From Acomys russatus (Eukaryota > Chordata > Mammalia > Rodentia > Muridae): a DNA stretch of 64,000 nucleotides. A model generated the notes under the pieces. It was not told the origin of the DNA and searched no databases. It worked only from the letters and a program-made list of their open reading frames with translations. The translations under genes and the position numbers were made by a program. The first letter of the stretch is position 1. Each line of letters begins with the position of its first letter. The stretch lies in NCBI RefSeq assembly GCF_903995435.1, contig NC_067165.1:1-64000 (forward strand), given 5' to 3'. Below are positions 11,031-23,089 of this stretch, one piece after another.

Positions 11031-11977
11031 ACAATCTCTGACATTTTTACATATAAAAATTTTAAGATAGGTTTAGACTAATATAAAAATACCAAAGAAC
11101 ATAGAGAATTTCCTCAAATCCCCATATCCTATTTTCTTTACAAATAACATCTTGCATTAATATGATGCATTTGTTACAGTTAATTTAAAAATTCTGATGT
11201 CATTGTAATTAAAGTTCATAACTGATTCCAGCCAAGTTAGAATTTTGTATAATTTTTCCCAAATGTTCTGATGTTTGCTCATGATTAGATTGTCCTATGG
11301 GTTTGGGGTAGAAAGCACACATTTTTAAAGCAACATTTTGTCATGCTATATTAAGGCTACATACTACCCTAGGACAGCAGAGCTGACGTGAATCTTGCTC
11401 AGGTAGCTTTGAGAATGGTGTAGCCTCTTGCTGTATGGTGACTCCCTTTTTGTGTTGTACTTTTTGGAATGAAGTCACCATGACAAGCTGGTTGTGAGTA
11501 GAGAATCTAGAAAAAATGATTTAGAATTCTTTCTCATGGCAGATTCTATCTTGCATCACATTCATTTATCCAATTATTTGTGTCAGTGAGGAATGTGAGT
11601 ATTTAGTTATGCATTGGGTTATACTCTAATATGGACTGAGTATTTTTTTTTTTTTAATGAAAATACTTTTAGAGGTTTTGGATTTTGGGATACTTGTACA
11701 TTCTTTACAGTAATACATTTCTAATCAAACACCTGGAATTCAAACTGCTTCCAGATCTGAAACTTCTCAGGCATCATGTTAGCTCTTCAGGAGTCATGGG
11801 TTGCAGCAAGATTGGATGCCAGGGTTAGAGATGCCCACTTGTTTTCCCGGTTTTCCTGCCCCGGTCATCAGAGCCTCTTTGAATTGAGCCATGTCTCTGG
11901 CACACCTCCATCATTGGAGGTGTTAATTAAAACAAACAAACAAGCAAACAAACATTTTTAACATTCATGTATTTGTT

Positions 11978-12056
11978 GTTTGCTTAGTGTGTGCTGTGTA
12001 AACACTTGAGTACCCCTGACACAGGTATGGAGTCAGAGGACAATTTACAGACATTG

Positions 12057-12112
<56 letters not shown>

Positions 12113-12185
12113 AGTTGAGTTCTGATGATCAAACACAAGCCATCAAGTTTGGTGGCAAAGGCGTTTATACTAGCAGTCTTGCCAA
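11978..12185 (-). mobile_element. B3-like SINE, antisense, split by (TC)n
   Basis: Antisense fragments 'gtatggagtcagaggacaat' and 'ttgagttctgatgatc...ggcaaaggcg' flank a TC tract at 12,059-12,111 (about 26 units), an expansion inside the SINE. Confidence 0.7.
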
Positions 12186-13716
12186 CCCTATTCTTAGTTT
12201 TTTAAGTGTTGATAAGTTGAACTTTATTAAAATAAATTCTGGCCCCATGAAATACTGTCAAGAGAATGAAAGGTTCATTGTGGCGAGGATGCTTCAGTTT
12301 CAACAGTAAGAAAACAAATAGCCCAACAAAAATATGGACACAGCATATAAAGTAAAACAACAATGAAATATGATTCCGTATAGATTAGAATGGTTAATTA
12401 TTCTTAAAGATATTCCAAATTACTGGTTGAGAATACAGGACAGCAAGAAACTTGGTTTGTTGCTAGTGGAAATGCAAATGTGTGCAGCCACTGTGCAAGT
12501 TAAATGTAGCCTTGATGGAGCATCTTGCTCAAAGATGCTTCCCTGGGTGACTCGAAAACTTTCCCTATATGAAAACTTGCATATACGTTATTCAGACCAC
12601 TGCCTTCATAATTATTATTCCAAAGAGACTCTTCTATAGAATGCTGAGGTGGTAGGCATATTTACCCAAACTCAAAACTTCGTAGGACAAAGGTTAAACC
12701 TTAAAGCACACAGATTAAAAAAAATTATCATAGACTGGAAGATTCCAGGGTGAAATACAGACTATGACTAGGGTATCTCTGTCACAAGTGTATGAAATTA
12801 CCTCACTCAGGGTAGCAAAGAAAAAGGCCTAATTAGTCTTGGAAATGAATCTGGAGGGCGAAAGATGTGAGACACTACATAGATACTTCGGATTTGTACA
12901 TTTCTTCTAGGGATGCAGTATATGTTTATTGTGGAATGGAAAAGTTAGGAAGGTGAATGGAGGTGAGCCCATTTTTCACTGCTCTCCTGGAAGGCTCCAA
13001 ACCAGCAAGGGAGTCAGCCAGAATGATTCGTGTACTCATAGATTTGAATTACAGATCAGCTCATGCTAAGCTTAAAGAAACATTTAGAGATATGTGTATG
13101 TCCAGGGGCTTGTATACATGCATATACTCCTGAGTTTGTAAGCTAAGATGGCCTGAAAGGTAAGACAGTCTTGGAAAGGGGAATGTTTCTAACACTATTA
13201 TCCAGTCAAGGAAATCAGGAATTGAGAGAAAAGTTTATTTTAGGCTTGGGGTGGGAAATGTAGAGGTGAGCCATGAACATCTTATGATAGCTTTGATTTT
13301 TTTTTACTTATGATTACAAAAATAAATATCAACACATAAAATGGCATGGATGTTTTTCAGATAAAATAAGACTAGTGCTTCTGTACAGCTTTTTTTTTTT
13401 TTTCTTATGGTGGTTCCTCACATCATGCCTCCACCCTGCCACCCATGAGGGTCTGCCACTGCAGGATACATGCATCTGTGTGAGTGTGTCTCTGTCACTT
13501 GTGACTTGGAGACACCTATTCTAGTCTTTTTTTTTTTTTTTTTTTAATAAAACTCAGCTTGTTGTAGTTTTCTAAGGGACTGGGCAGCATTCAGTTTTAC
13601 CTGCAATATAGGTGGTTACTGAGAAATGAAGCCATGCTGGACTCTCCACAGTGGATGTGCAGCATTGGAGCTGCTATGTGTTTTATACAGGAGTCGTCCA
13701 TAACATGGTATGATTT

Positions 13717-13762
13717 ATACATACATACATACATACATACATACATACATACATACATACAT
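13717..13762. repeat. (TACA)n microsatellite
   Basis: Eleven or so perfect TACA units followed by an AT-rich flank. Confidence 0.97.
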
Positions 13763-13877
13763 AATATATAATAAAACTATGGGACCGAAATACGCAGGTC
13801 ACATATGCTGCCCAGAAAAACTTCTGTTATTTGTTAACCTTCAAGGTTTCATTTGTTTTTTGTTATAAAAGATATTT

Positions 13878-14026
13878 TTTTTATTTATTATTTATACAGG
13901 ATTCTGCCCACACACCAGAAGAGGGCACCAGATCTCACTGTAGATGGTTTTGAGCCACCATATGGCTGCTGGGAGTTGAACTCAGGACTGTTGGAAGAAA
14001 AGACTGAGTCAACTCTCCAGCCCCAT
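13878..14026 (-). mobile_element. B2 SINE, antisense
   Basis: TTTATTTATTATTTATACAG tail, 'cagaagagggcaccagatct', 'gggagttgaactcaggac' and 'actctccagcccc'. Diverged tail and a short internal gap near the head. Confidence 0.9.
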
Positions 14027-14556
14027 TTTGTTTGTTTGTTTTTTTTCAAAAACTCTTCTTGCTCTGGACTGTCTTCTGAGCACATCCTGGGAGGAACAGT
14101 GGCAGATTTAATTTGTTTGGGTTCTCGAAATGGCAATAAACACCCGAACTTCCTGGTTTCTTTCTTCTGAGCAGAACCTTCCCCTGCTTGTTAGACGAGG
14201 AACCTTCCTATGTCAGTTTTTCTCTGTGACTACAGTGGAAACGCTTAGCATTTCCTGTGTGTTCTTAGTATTTCAAATGTCTTACTTGTGTTCTCACTTC
14301 ATTATCTTGAAGGGATTTAGTCACTAGGTCTGAAGAAAACAAGAGGAAAATTTTTCCTTGTCTGCATGCCTTATACATACCTACTGTTTCTCAGTTCCCA
14401 CTCTCTCGCTCCCCAAGCTCTCATTACTAGATTGAGCAGTGCCTGCCCCGGTCTAACTCCTGTTTCCTGGTGGGAATGTGTGTGTAAGACATCCATAAGC
14501 TCAGTTCATATGACCACAGTGGTCCGGGTGCTAATTAAGTTTTGTGTTTGCTGCAG

Positions 14557-14772
14557 CCCCTGATGAGCAATGCCTCACTGTGCAGCGTGAGGAGGTATGT
14601 GGTGCAGCACCATAATGCCCACAATGGGATGTGGTCAGAAGACGCAGGAAAGCAGACCAATCTCACTTTCCTGTGGGCAGAGCAAGCACACACGGTCACA
14701 GTTCTGCCATTAATTCCATTGGTGCTTCCCTTGCCAATTTCAACCTAACCTTCTCATGGCCCATGAGCAAAG
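14557..14772 (+). pseudogene. Lepr: Leptin receptor exon G (FNIII D6) with 1-base deletion
   Basis: In phase from exon F it encodes PLMSNASLCSVRRYVVQHHN, AHNGMWSEDAGKQTNLTFLW and AEQAHTVTVL, matching LEPR D6. At 14,707 the expected GCC (Ala) codon reads CC. The continuation AINSIGASLANFNLTFSWPM SK therefore lies in the next frame, while the inherited frame ends at TAA 14,746-14,748. The exon is 216 bases and 217 is needed to keep phase with exon H. Two glycosylation sequons seen in mouse/rat (NGT, NRT or NQT) read NGM and KQT here, while a new NAS sequon has appeared. These are consistent with loosened constraint but are not proof. Splice sites (GCTGCAG, AAAG|GTAAGA) are intact. A single-base assembly error is the alternative. 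Confidence 0.9.
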
Positions 14773-14814
14773 GTAAGAGATGCCGAGGGGCGGCTGACCA
14801 CCCAGTCATTTTTT

Positions 14815-15380
14815 TTATGTTGTCATGTCTTGTTCCTTTTTTATTTCAGCCCCACTATTAGACAGTGATGTGGCCTGCTTGCCACATCTTGTCCTATAGC
14901 CCTGCATCCACATCATTCTTGCCCCCCTCCCCTCCAACTCCTCCCATGAACCCCCTCCAAAATTCATAATCTCATATTTATTCTTTATTATGCACATAAA
15001 CATAACTTACTGATCCTGTTCAGCTTTGCTCTTTTGTACATGTGCCCAGGGCTGACCAATTGGGATTAGTCAGTCTGTGAGGAAACTCGACCCTGAAGAA
15101 GACTGCCTCTTCCTCTCTCAGCAGACCCTGATCACCTATAGCTCTTCATCTAGGGTGCGTCCATGTGGAATTTCCCCTGTCAACACTGGCATGTCAACTA
15201 GCATTGTCATTTATATTGTTCTTATTCAGGCAACCATATTGTTTAGAGTTTATGTCCAGGGGACACTATTGACAGTATGTCCTCAGCTCCTACAGTACTT
15301 CCTTCTTCTATTCCATGGTTTTCCCCGGAGCCTTAGATGTGCAGGATGCCCTGCTAATGTATTAGTTGGGCTTGGATACC
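14815..15380 (-). mobile_element. Old L1 3' end, antisense (probable)
   Basis: Pyrimidine-rich 'cccctcccctccaactcctc' block, then 'ttctttattatgcacataaa' and 'aagactgcctcttcctctct...tagctcttcatctagggtg'. The style is an antisense L1 3' UTR and ORF2 end of an old rodent L1. Highly diverged. Confidence 0.5.
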
Positions 15381-15889
15381 CCTTTTAGTATGTAACCTCT
15401 GCACAACCCTTCTTGTGTAAATTATCCTCTGAACAGTCTAAGATGCACCATTCATACTTCTCTCTTCTCCAGTGAGAAATAGATTGCCAACCAAAACCAA
15501 TTATGTTCATCTGGTAGAACATATCTGAAACAGCAGTATTAGCAATAGAATGTTCTAGTGAATCTAATACTTAAACCATTTGGAATAAAAGGTGGGTCAC
15601 TCTCTAAAAATTAGAATATAGAACATTTTATATTTAAATATAAGTATTTTGTTATATAAATATTCTATAACTACTCACTACATATTATGGTATACATTTT
15701 CATGAGGTATATTTTTAATACTTATATATGAAATACTGTGTATTTTAGCAGTAGCATGATAAGCTATATGGACTCAAATTAATTGCTGAGACATTGAAAC
15801 TGTTGTGAACTTTGTGAGTAGTGAACACCTCACCTTCATTAATGTTGATATATTTGATTGTTCTGAGCATTGATACTTTCCATTTAAAT

Positions 15890-16375
15890 GTCAGAGTATG
15901 TATGTAGAATTCAGAGTACAACTTGTGAGAGTTAGATTTCTCCTTCCCACATGCGTGTTCTAGGAAACATAATGCAGGTTGTCAGACTTGGTGCTGGTGC
16001 CTTTACCTGCTGGGACATCTTGCTGGCCCAAGAGTCACACAGAAAAGGAGCTTCTAATCTGGATTGTGTATCAAGAATACCATTTTAAATAGAAAACACT
16101 CACCTTCTGGCAACTTTACCAACCTGCTAACCTTTCCAAGAGTCACTTCTTTCATGAAGTTTCTAATTGCTTAAATATGTCATATTCCTTCTTTAAAGTT
16201 CAGGCCACATTCTAAAACTTTCAGAATCATTTATACTTTTCAATTAAAATTATCACCGTATGTCTTTGTCAATGTGTGCATGTTTCTGGGCATGCATACT
16301 ACAGTGAGTGTGTGGAGGTCAGAGGACAACTTAATAGAGTTGATTTCATCTTCCACCTTTATGTGGGTCCTGGGG
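15890..16375 (-). mobile_element. Two B3-like SINE fragments, antisense
   Basis: 15,890-16,030 contains 'gcctttacctgctgggacatcttgctggcc'-type antisense head, and 16,262-16,375 contains 'gtgtgtggaggtcagaggacaac'. Both are truncated and old. Confidence 0.6.
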
Positions 16376-16377
16376 AT

Positions 16378-16505
16378 TGAGGCAGGGTCTCATTGTGTAG
16401 CACTGGCTGGCCTGGAACCCACTGTGTAGACCAAGCTCACGGAGCTCTACTTGTCTCTCTGTTCTGTCAGTCCTGGGACAGAAGGCATTTGCCACCGTGC
16501 CTGGA
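16378..16505 (-). mobile_element. B1 SINE, antisense, diverged
   Basis: 'cagggtctcattgtgtagc', 'ctggcctggaacccactgtg' and 'gccaccgtgcctgg' in antisense order; directly follows a B3-like fragment. Confidence 0.8.
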
Positions 16506-17155
16506 GAGGAGTATGATTTTTGGAAACAAAGTGAACAGGCGCTTGATCTTGGATGGAGGGTAGAGAAGCCATCTTAGGAAAATAATGTCGATTGCAAACT
16601 AAATTTCCTCCCATAGGTTTGGGGTGGGGGAAGTCTCAGCTTCCAGCAGATGCACAGCTGGTCATGTTTTCATTGCTCAGGGGAAGAGGTAAAGTAAAAC
16701 AAGGGTGGCTTCTGCATGGAGAAACACACTCAGCCAAGAGTGGGTTGAGATATGGCCCATGCGAGGGTCGTGTTGGCATCATAGGAATGGCCTCTTCATA
16801 GGTGGAAATGCACTGAGACCTTCAGAAGGGGCTCTGCCAAGGGGATTCTTTGAAAGAGTCACTCACCAGTGGGAGAGAAGAGCAGGGGAGAATTGGAGAG
16901 CATGATTAATAGACTTGTGTGGGATTGCAGCTGAGAACAATTTTGACCCTATCAAAACTCCACGTTTAGATCTGAGGCAGAATCCCTCTTCTTCTCCATG
17001 TCACAGACCCCTTGCGTTCTGCTTGTGTGATTTCCATGCTGTTTGTATAAATCCTCTGCCTCCTCTTCCTTCTCCGTTCACCTGCCATTTCTCAAGACCG
17101 TTAGCAGATTTTCATTTATCTTGAATTGAAAATAACCTCCTTTTCTTCCCCTCAG

Positions 17156-17338
17156 TGAGTGTTGTGCAGTCACTCAGTGCTTACCCGCTGAGCAGCAGTT
17201 GTGTGATCCTGTCCTGGACACTGTCCCCTGCTGATTACAATCTATTATACCTGGTTATCGAGTGGAGGAATCTTAATGAAGATGATGGAATGAAATGGCT
17301 TAGAATCCCTTTGAACGTCAAGAAGTATTATATCCATG
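17156..17338 (+). CDS. Lepr: Leptin receptor exon H: FNIII D7, first part
   Basis: 183-base exon that completes a Val codon and encodes SVVQSLSAYPLSSSCVILSW, then TLSPADYNLLYLVIEWRNLN and EDDGMKWLRIPLNVKKYYIH. It ends with the first base of the Asp codon. This is the start of the membrane-proximal fibronectin III domain. The frame is intact and residues match mouse/rat closely. The acceptor is CCCTCAG and the donor is CATG|GTATGT. Failure to splice here gives the soluble Re-type end, listed separately. In the native genome this exon lies downstream of two frame-breaking lesions, so its preserved frame indicates either very recent decay or that those lesions are errors. Confidence 0.97.
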
Positions 17339-17367
17339 GTATGTGTCCAGTACTTTTCCTGGCTTAG
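17339..17367 (+). CDS. Lepr: Read-through tail of soluble Re-type leptin receptor
   Basis: If the exon H donor is ignored, translation continues Gly-Met-Cys-Pro-Val-Leu-Phe-Leu-Ala and stops at TAG. From family knowledge, the mouse secreted Ob-Re isoform ends by reading through at this same point with a short GMC..LF-type tail. The near identity and matching length argue that this is the conserved alternative terminus. The product would lack the transmembrane segment and act as a circulating leptin-binding protein. It shares the exon E and G lesions, so it too would be broken as read. Confidence 0.75.
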
Positions 17368-18121
17368 TATGGCACTATAGATGGCAATTCAGATAAGAAA
17401 TTGGTTAATGACAACCTCAAAATGAGGGTGCCAAGAGCTACCAACTGAATTATAATCTGATTGCCCCATCAGAACATTTGCTGAATTTCTGTGAGCGTTT
17501 CTTTTATGTTTTATGCAGATGCAATCAGATGCCTTATATCTTCTCCCCAACCCTTTCTGTCAGAATATGTGATGATCGTGTAACCTTTTATAAGTGTATG
17601 TGAGGTATTTACTTAGTTGAGCTCATATTGATTCTGTCTTGCTTTTTAATGTCTTCTAAGGTCTAATGCCAGATTTCCCTCCACCTCAGTACCTCAATTA
17701 TAATGCCATTAAGCAGTGAGGGGCTGGCTAGGTTAGAAGTCTGAGGACTCTGGACCTGCTGACCTAGGTCAGTGTTATCATTGCAAGAGCAGCCAGTTAC
17801 TCTGAGAGGTAAAGCCAAGAGCAGTAACAGCTGCAGGCATCTAGAATTTGGCCTCAAGGTGAATTTATTTGCACAGTACAAGCAAGGAACCAAGGTCACT
17901 GTCACCGCTATAGCTGGTTACTCTATACTGTAAGCCAGAGGGATGACAGATGCAGGCTTCTCAGAGCCTTTTCTCTTATGGGCCGCAGGTCTTATATCAT
18001 TATCATCTGCAGGAATCATTGCCAGATCTGTCTTGAACATTGCGCAGATCGTCTTTCTCCATGTATTGAGATGCTCAGATAACACCAGAGAACGTCTTTT
18101 TGAGTGATATCTGCAGGCTAC

Positions 18122-18282
18122 TTTCTTTTTCGGTTTTTGTCCGAGACGGGTTCCTCTGTGTAGCTTTGGACTGCCCTGGACTCACGTTGTAGACCAGGCT
18201 GGCCTGGAACTCACAGAGATCCTCCTGCCTCTGCCTCCCTGAGTTCTGGGATTACAGGTGTGTGCCACTGCATCTGGCTTTG
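18122..18282 (-). mobile_element. B1 SINE, antisense
   Basis: 'ttgtagaccaggctggcctg', 'ctcctgcctctgcctccctg' and 'gtgtgtgccactgcatctgg'. Well-preserved antisense B1 in intron H-I. Confidence 0.93.
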
Positions 18283-18676
18283 CAGGCTATTTTCAATGGG
18301 GAAAACGAAGAAAGCTGAACTCACTTAGGAAGAGAATCCTCCCTACTCTGAGGATGACAGGAGAAGGGAGAGCCTGTCCCTACTCCGATGTCCTGGAGTA
18401 GGAAACTCAGGAAAAAGGGAAACATGCCTTGAATTTGAACAAACTGGCTCATCCTGGCACATGCTCTTGGAAAACAGTTATTTGTTTCTAAGAGGTTTGA
18501 AAACTTATTTGAAAACCAATATCATTTCTAGCAAACTTGGAGTGTTTAGGTTATTTTTGAAATTCCTTTAGTCATCAAGTCAATCCTGAAATAGTGACTA
18601 GTGTTTCAATAGCATAGGCTGCAGTTTTCTATATAGATTTCATTCTTACTTAACATGAGCTATACTTTCTTTTCAG

Positions 18677-18772
18677 ATAATTTTATTCCTATTGAGAAAT
18701 ATCAATTTAGCCTTTACCCAGTATTTATGGAAGGAGTTGGAAAACCAAAGATAATTAATGGTTTCACTGAAG
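18677..18772 (+). CDS. Lepr: Leptin receptor exon I: FNIII D7, end
   Basis: 96-base exon encoding DNFIPIEKYQFSLYPVFMEG and VGKPKIINGFTE, the last strands of the membrane-proximal fibronectin III domain. Phase in and out is one base (G|AT ... GAA G|). The frame is open. Acceptor TTTTCAG, donor AG|GTAAAA. Confidence 0.96.
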
Positions 18773-18799
18773 GTAAAAATAAATGTATTTTCCTTTTTA

Positions 18800-18975
18800 A
18801 AAAGTATTTGTGTGTGGTGTGTGTGATACTGATGTTCTGCACATGTGCCTTACACTCAAGTACAGACCAGGGGACAACCCTTGGTACCCCACTCCTTCTA
18901 CTGTAGGTTCCCGGGATTGAACATGGGTTGTTGGGCTTGCATTGCAAATGCTTTCCCTGATGAGGTGTCTGCCAG
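18800..18975 (-). mobile_element. B3-like SINE, antisense
   Basis: 'gttcccgggattgaacatgg', 'gcttgcattgcaaatgcttt' and 'ccctgatgaggtgtctgcca': antisense B2/B3-type head, strongly diverged. Confidence 0.6.
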
Positions 18976-19110
18976 CCTTACTTTACTTGTTTTTCTCTAT
19001 GTGCTTTCTGGTTTGTTGGCAGTTATGCTATCACTGGATTAATTTCTTCCTTATCGGATCATGGAAGAGCTGAGATTTTTACCTAGAGGTGTCATTGGGT
19101 TGTTCAAGGT

Positions 19111-19113
19111 ATT

Positions 19114-19161
<48 letters not shown>

Positions 19162-19210
19162 TTTTTCTTTCTTTCCCTTTCTCACTCTTTCTCTCCCTTT
19201 CTTTCTTTTG
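19111..19210. repeat. (CTTT)n microsatellite
   Basis: Long CTTT run ending in a mixed TTTCTC/CCCTTTC tract. The lysine/glutamate-rich antisense open frame is an artefact. Confidence 0.96.
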
Positions 19211-19944
19211 TCTGAAAATTGATCATTAAATTCACCGAGCATGCTCTGTTTGGATTACTGTACTTACCCATGTTTTAATTTTTTATTACTTTTAAAGTTA
19301 TTAAATCCAAGTAACTTAAATAAAGGATTTTCAAAAGAGAAACATTGTAGTTGCTTCTGAATAATATATATTACTCAACAAGTATTTGTTGAACATTGTT
19401 CTAAGGACTGCAGACCAAATGGTGAACATAAGTCTGTCTTTGTGGGATTTACGTCCCACTGCTATAAAGGAAGTGATGATCAGGGAATGTGTTACTTAGA
19501 TACAGCACCAGGAGAAGGGCAAGGCCTTGAGGGCAGACACAGGAGATGAAGACGAAGTTATAACGTGGTGAGGAAAGGATGGAGGTGGTCCTTCTGTGGG
19601 CTCTTGTGCTTGATCAAAGCTTTGAGTATGGAAAGGAAAAATATTGCGAGATATGGTGCCACACCCTGAGGCCTTAAGCAGCAAGGACACCAGTGTGTCT
19701 GCATCTGAAAAGATGAATATTGGCAGATGCTGTCAACAGGGTCCGCAGGAGCAGAAAGTGAGTTCATCATGGCACCTTTAACTGGTGCTCAGACTCACAG
19801 AGTTAAAAAACGATTAAATGGAGAGGTCTTGCAAGTACATAATTCTAAATCAATGTTTTGCTAGATTTCAAGTATAATATTAGTCAAAACAACTATTAAT
19901 GTGGACATAATGTATTTTTATTTCTCCTTTTAAAATACTTATTT

Positions 19945-20130
19945 TAGGTTTTACATATATGACCGCTTGCCTAAACATATGTCTGTGCAGCAAATGCATT
20001 CCTGACACCCCCCAAAGACCAGAGCCAGAGCCAGGGTATCCTGGACCTGGAGGTGGTTGTGAGCTGCCATGTGGGTGCTGGGAAGTGAACCACAGCTGGT
20101 GCTCTGAGCCTCTGAGCCACAATCTCGGCA
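19945..20130 (-). mobile_element. B2-type SINE, antisense, diverged
   Basis: Blocks in antisense B2 order: 'cagagccagagccagggtat', 'tgagctgccatgtgggtgct', 'gggaagtgaaccacagctgg' and 'tctgagccacaatctcggc'. Confidence 0.75.
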
Positions 20131-20325
20131 GTTCCTATTTTCTTCTTTTTAAAGTTTCTCTGTGTTTGAAGGTAATATAGACATAGTGACATTAGCATAT
20201 GTGTATGTTTCTGTGTGTTTTAAAAGTAATATAAACATGGTCAAATTAGAATGTGTGTTCTGTCCGTGATTTTACAGAATGGTCTCTGTAAGTGGCTGGT
20301 CATTTGACTCGCGTCTCTCTTTCAG

Positions 20326-20431
20326 GGGATAAGGACAAGCAGCGGAATGATGCAGGGCTGTATGTGATCGTACCCATAATTATTTCCTCCTGTGTCCTCC
20401 TGCTTGGAACACTGCTAATCTCACACCAGAG
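20326..20431 (+). CDS. Lepr: Leptin receptor exon J: transmembrane segment
   Basis: 106-base exon encoding GDKDKQRNDAGLYVIVPIII, then SSCVLLLGTLLISHQ and the first two bases of Arg. YVIVPIIISSCVLLLGTLLI is the single membrane-spanning helix, flanked by charged residues, and is essentially identical to mouse/rat. The juxtamembrane stretch before it (TEGDKDKQRN) differs from the rodent TKDxIxKQQN but keeps its length. Acceptor TTTCAG, donor AG|GTATTG. Frame intact. Read-through past the donor would give HQRYCTWLRA... and a stop at 20,475-20,477, with no known counterpart. Confidence 0.97.
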
Positions 20432-20673
20432 GTATTGCACTTGGTTAAGGGCCTGTGCCATAAAGAGTGTAACTTAAGTGTATTCAAAGTCAGATATGAT
20501 ATAAAGCCCAACTCATAATATTAACTAACATAATTGCGTTAAAAGTGCTCTTATATGTGTTCCATATGCAATTAGCATGACACAAAAGGAAAGGTTGTTT
20601 TCAGGAAATGACTTTCATCTTGATATAACAACGTACGTGTGACAGCAGAATTCAGCTTTACATTTCCCCCCCG

Positions 20674-20822
20674 TAGCTGGGTGCTGGTGGTGCACACTTT
20701 TAATCCCAACACTTGGGAGGCAGAAGCAGGTAGATCTTTGTGAGTTCAAGGCCAGCTTGGTTTACAGGACAGCCAGGGATACATAAAGCAACCCCGTCTC
20801 AAAAAACAAAAGACAACAACAA
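20674..20822 (+). mobile_element. B1 SINE, sense
   Basis: 'gctgggtgctggtggtgcac', 'tttaatcccaacacttggga', 'tgagttcaaggccagcttgg', A-rich tail with CAACAA repeats. Confidence 0.95.
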
Positions 20823-21228
20823 CAATTCTGTGTATGCATTCAGGACTCAGCTGACTCGTAACAGAGAATCCCGCACAATGTGTTCTAAGGTTTGGTAACA
20901 GTGGCTTTTAGAGCTCTTCTGTCTGGACTGGAACTTTTAGTGAGATCATGAGCTGGTGCTTTAGTTGAATGGGTGGGCAGGGGTGGGAGTCAGAACCATG
21001 TCAAGTGGGCTTGTTTCTCATGTCCCATATGATGGCCATTTAAAATGTTTTCTAAGGAAAACTTATACAAGGGAGTTAGTTACTGAAGCATACAGCTTTC
21101 AGTAAGAGGAGGTTGGCTGTTCATTGCTGTTCATGGGCATTTAGTGAACACTTTATGGAATCAAATGTAAATATGGATGTGGCCCTACTGAGCTGAGCCA
21201 GTGGACCAGTGCTGATTCTGTATGTTAG

Positions 21229-21378
<150 letters not shown>

Positions 21379-23089
21379 GTATTTTAACCCAGAATATCTA
21401 AGGCTGCACTTTAGATAACTTATGACTTCTAGATTTTTAAATATCTTTAAAAGGCTTTATTTTGCTCAACTCATTTTTAGGAAGTCTGTTCCTCATTTGT
21501 CCTTAGCAATAGCTGGCTGTAGGCATTTCATCAGAGGAGACAAAGTTCTGCCCCTTATCTCATGAGAGTTGACAGCACATCTTTCTTTCTTCTCACAATA
21601 CATGAAAAATAAATACTACAACAGAAAGTAACATTACAGATGGAGAATAGATAGTTGACTCTTTTCTGTCAGTATAAGTGAGCTGTCTTTTTTTCCAAAA
21701 GGCTTAGAATAATATAAATTTCTACTATTTAATATCCACAATTACAAGTACAATGATATTTTTAGACACTATAATCTTCCTTCAGGACACAGAATAATAA
21801 AACTCACAGTGAAGCTGATTTGTAGGTGAAAGAAAGTGACCCTTGTGGCATTTAGAGGTCTTAGGTCTCAGTTATTGCTTTCTGTTGCAGCTTTACATAT
21901 TTATACATTGTAGGCTATTGCTGCCTTTGTGTTAACCCTGGGCTCTTCTGTCACCAAAAGCAGAATTAAACAACAAAACAAAACAAAACAAACAAAGCTT
22001 ACACTTGTTAGGTACATCATTTTAGAACCAGGATTAGCTTCCCCATTTGGAGCTTATCCTGATAGCAACTATTACAGATGCTGGCATGGCCCTTCAGGAG
22101 AAGTACATTTCCTCTTCTAGCCTGACAAAGATATATAAATATAAAAAAATGAAACAAAAATTGTGGGAAACATCTGGCTGGAAAGAGAAGAGAGAAAATA
22201 GAATGCTTTTAATAACTCTCTTCCATTTGTTTAAAATGCTGTTTGCAACTCACTAAACAAATCTCTCAATGTTCAAGTGGCATATGACTTGCAGCTTGTC
22301 CATTAATGAACAAGCACACACTCTTTGTACACACCACAAAGAGCTCAACTGGTTGAATCAGAGTCTTTGATCAGATGGAACAACACCCTGTTTTCAAAGG
22401 GACAGCTGTGCAGCTTTGCATTCAATCATTTGTTCTGTGGACTCTTTGCTTTTCCTAATGCTAGCATCTGATGCCTCAGCTGGGCTCTGCCACCCTCTAA
22501 CCCTGGACTTCTTTTATTTCAGTAGTGTTCCCGATTTTTTTCAACTAACAAAATATTATTCTTTTCTCTTCCACGATGAGTCCACACGATAACATTTCCA
22601 CATATGCATCATTCCTGTGTTTGTTCAGTAGGCATACAGTGAGTATCTATAGATAATGAGAGATCGCTGCTAAACTCTAGGTGAACAGATTTTTAAGATA
22701 TCCTTTCTGTTTAAGAAATTAGAGTCAGGCTGAGAAGAGTGGCTAGGGCTAAGTTGAAAGCATAAGAACTTGTTTTTTGTTTAGTTCTTTCTTCTGTAAT
22801 GATTGTTAATTTTTTACTTACACATTCACTCAGGTGTTCATTTTATTAATTAATAATAGTACTGAAAACCTGTCTCCCACCAATCACTTTGCTATACCTT
22901 GGGGCTATATTGATAAGAAGAACTGTGTATGCCCCAGGAACGTATCATCTGGTGGGGAAGGTAAACACTGATCAGTTTATTATTAGACATAACGTCACAG
23001 CCTTAAGCTGATGTGCTGAAGGATAGGATGTGGGAAGCTGACTTAGAGTATGGATGGGTATGAGTGGCTACAGGTAAGAGAGTAACATA

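Larger units (their letters stand above)
9093..14556 (+). other. Lepr: Lepr intron F-G
   Basis: 5.5 kb intron. It carries a diverged rodent repeat (about 10,325-10,680), a B3-like SINE with a (CA)n tail (10,800-11,030), a B3-like antisense SINE split by (TC)n (11,978-12,185), a (TACA)n run (13,717-13,762) and an antisense B2 (13,878-14,026). No coding sequence of its own. Confidence 0.75.
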
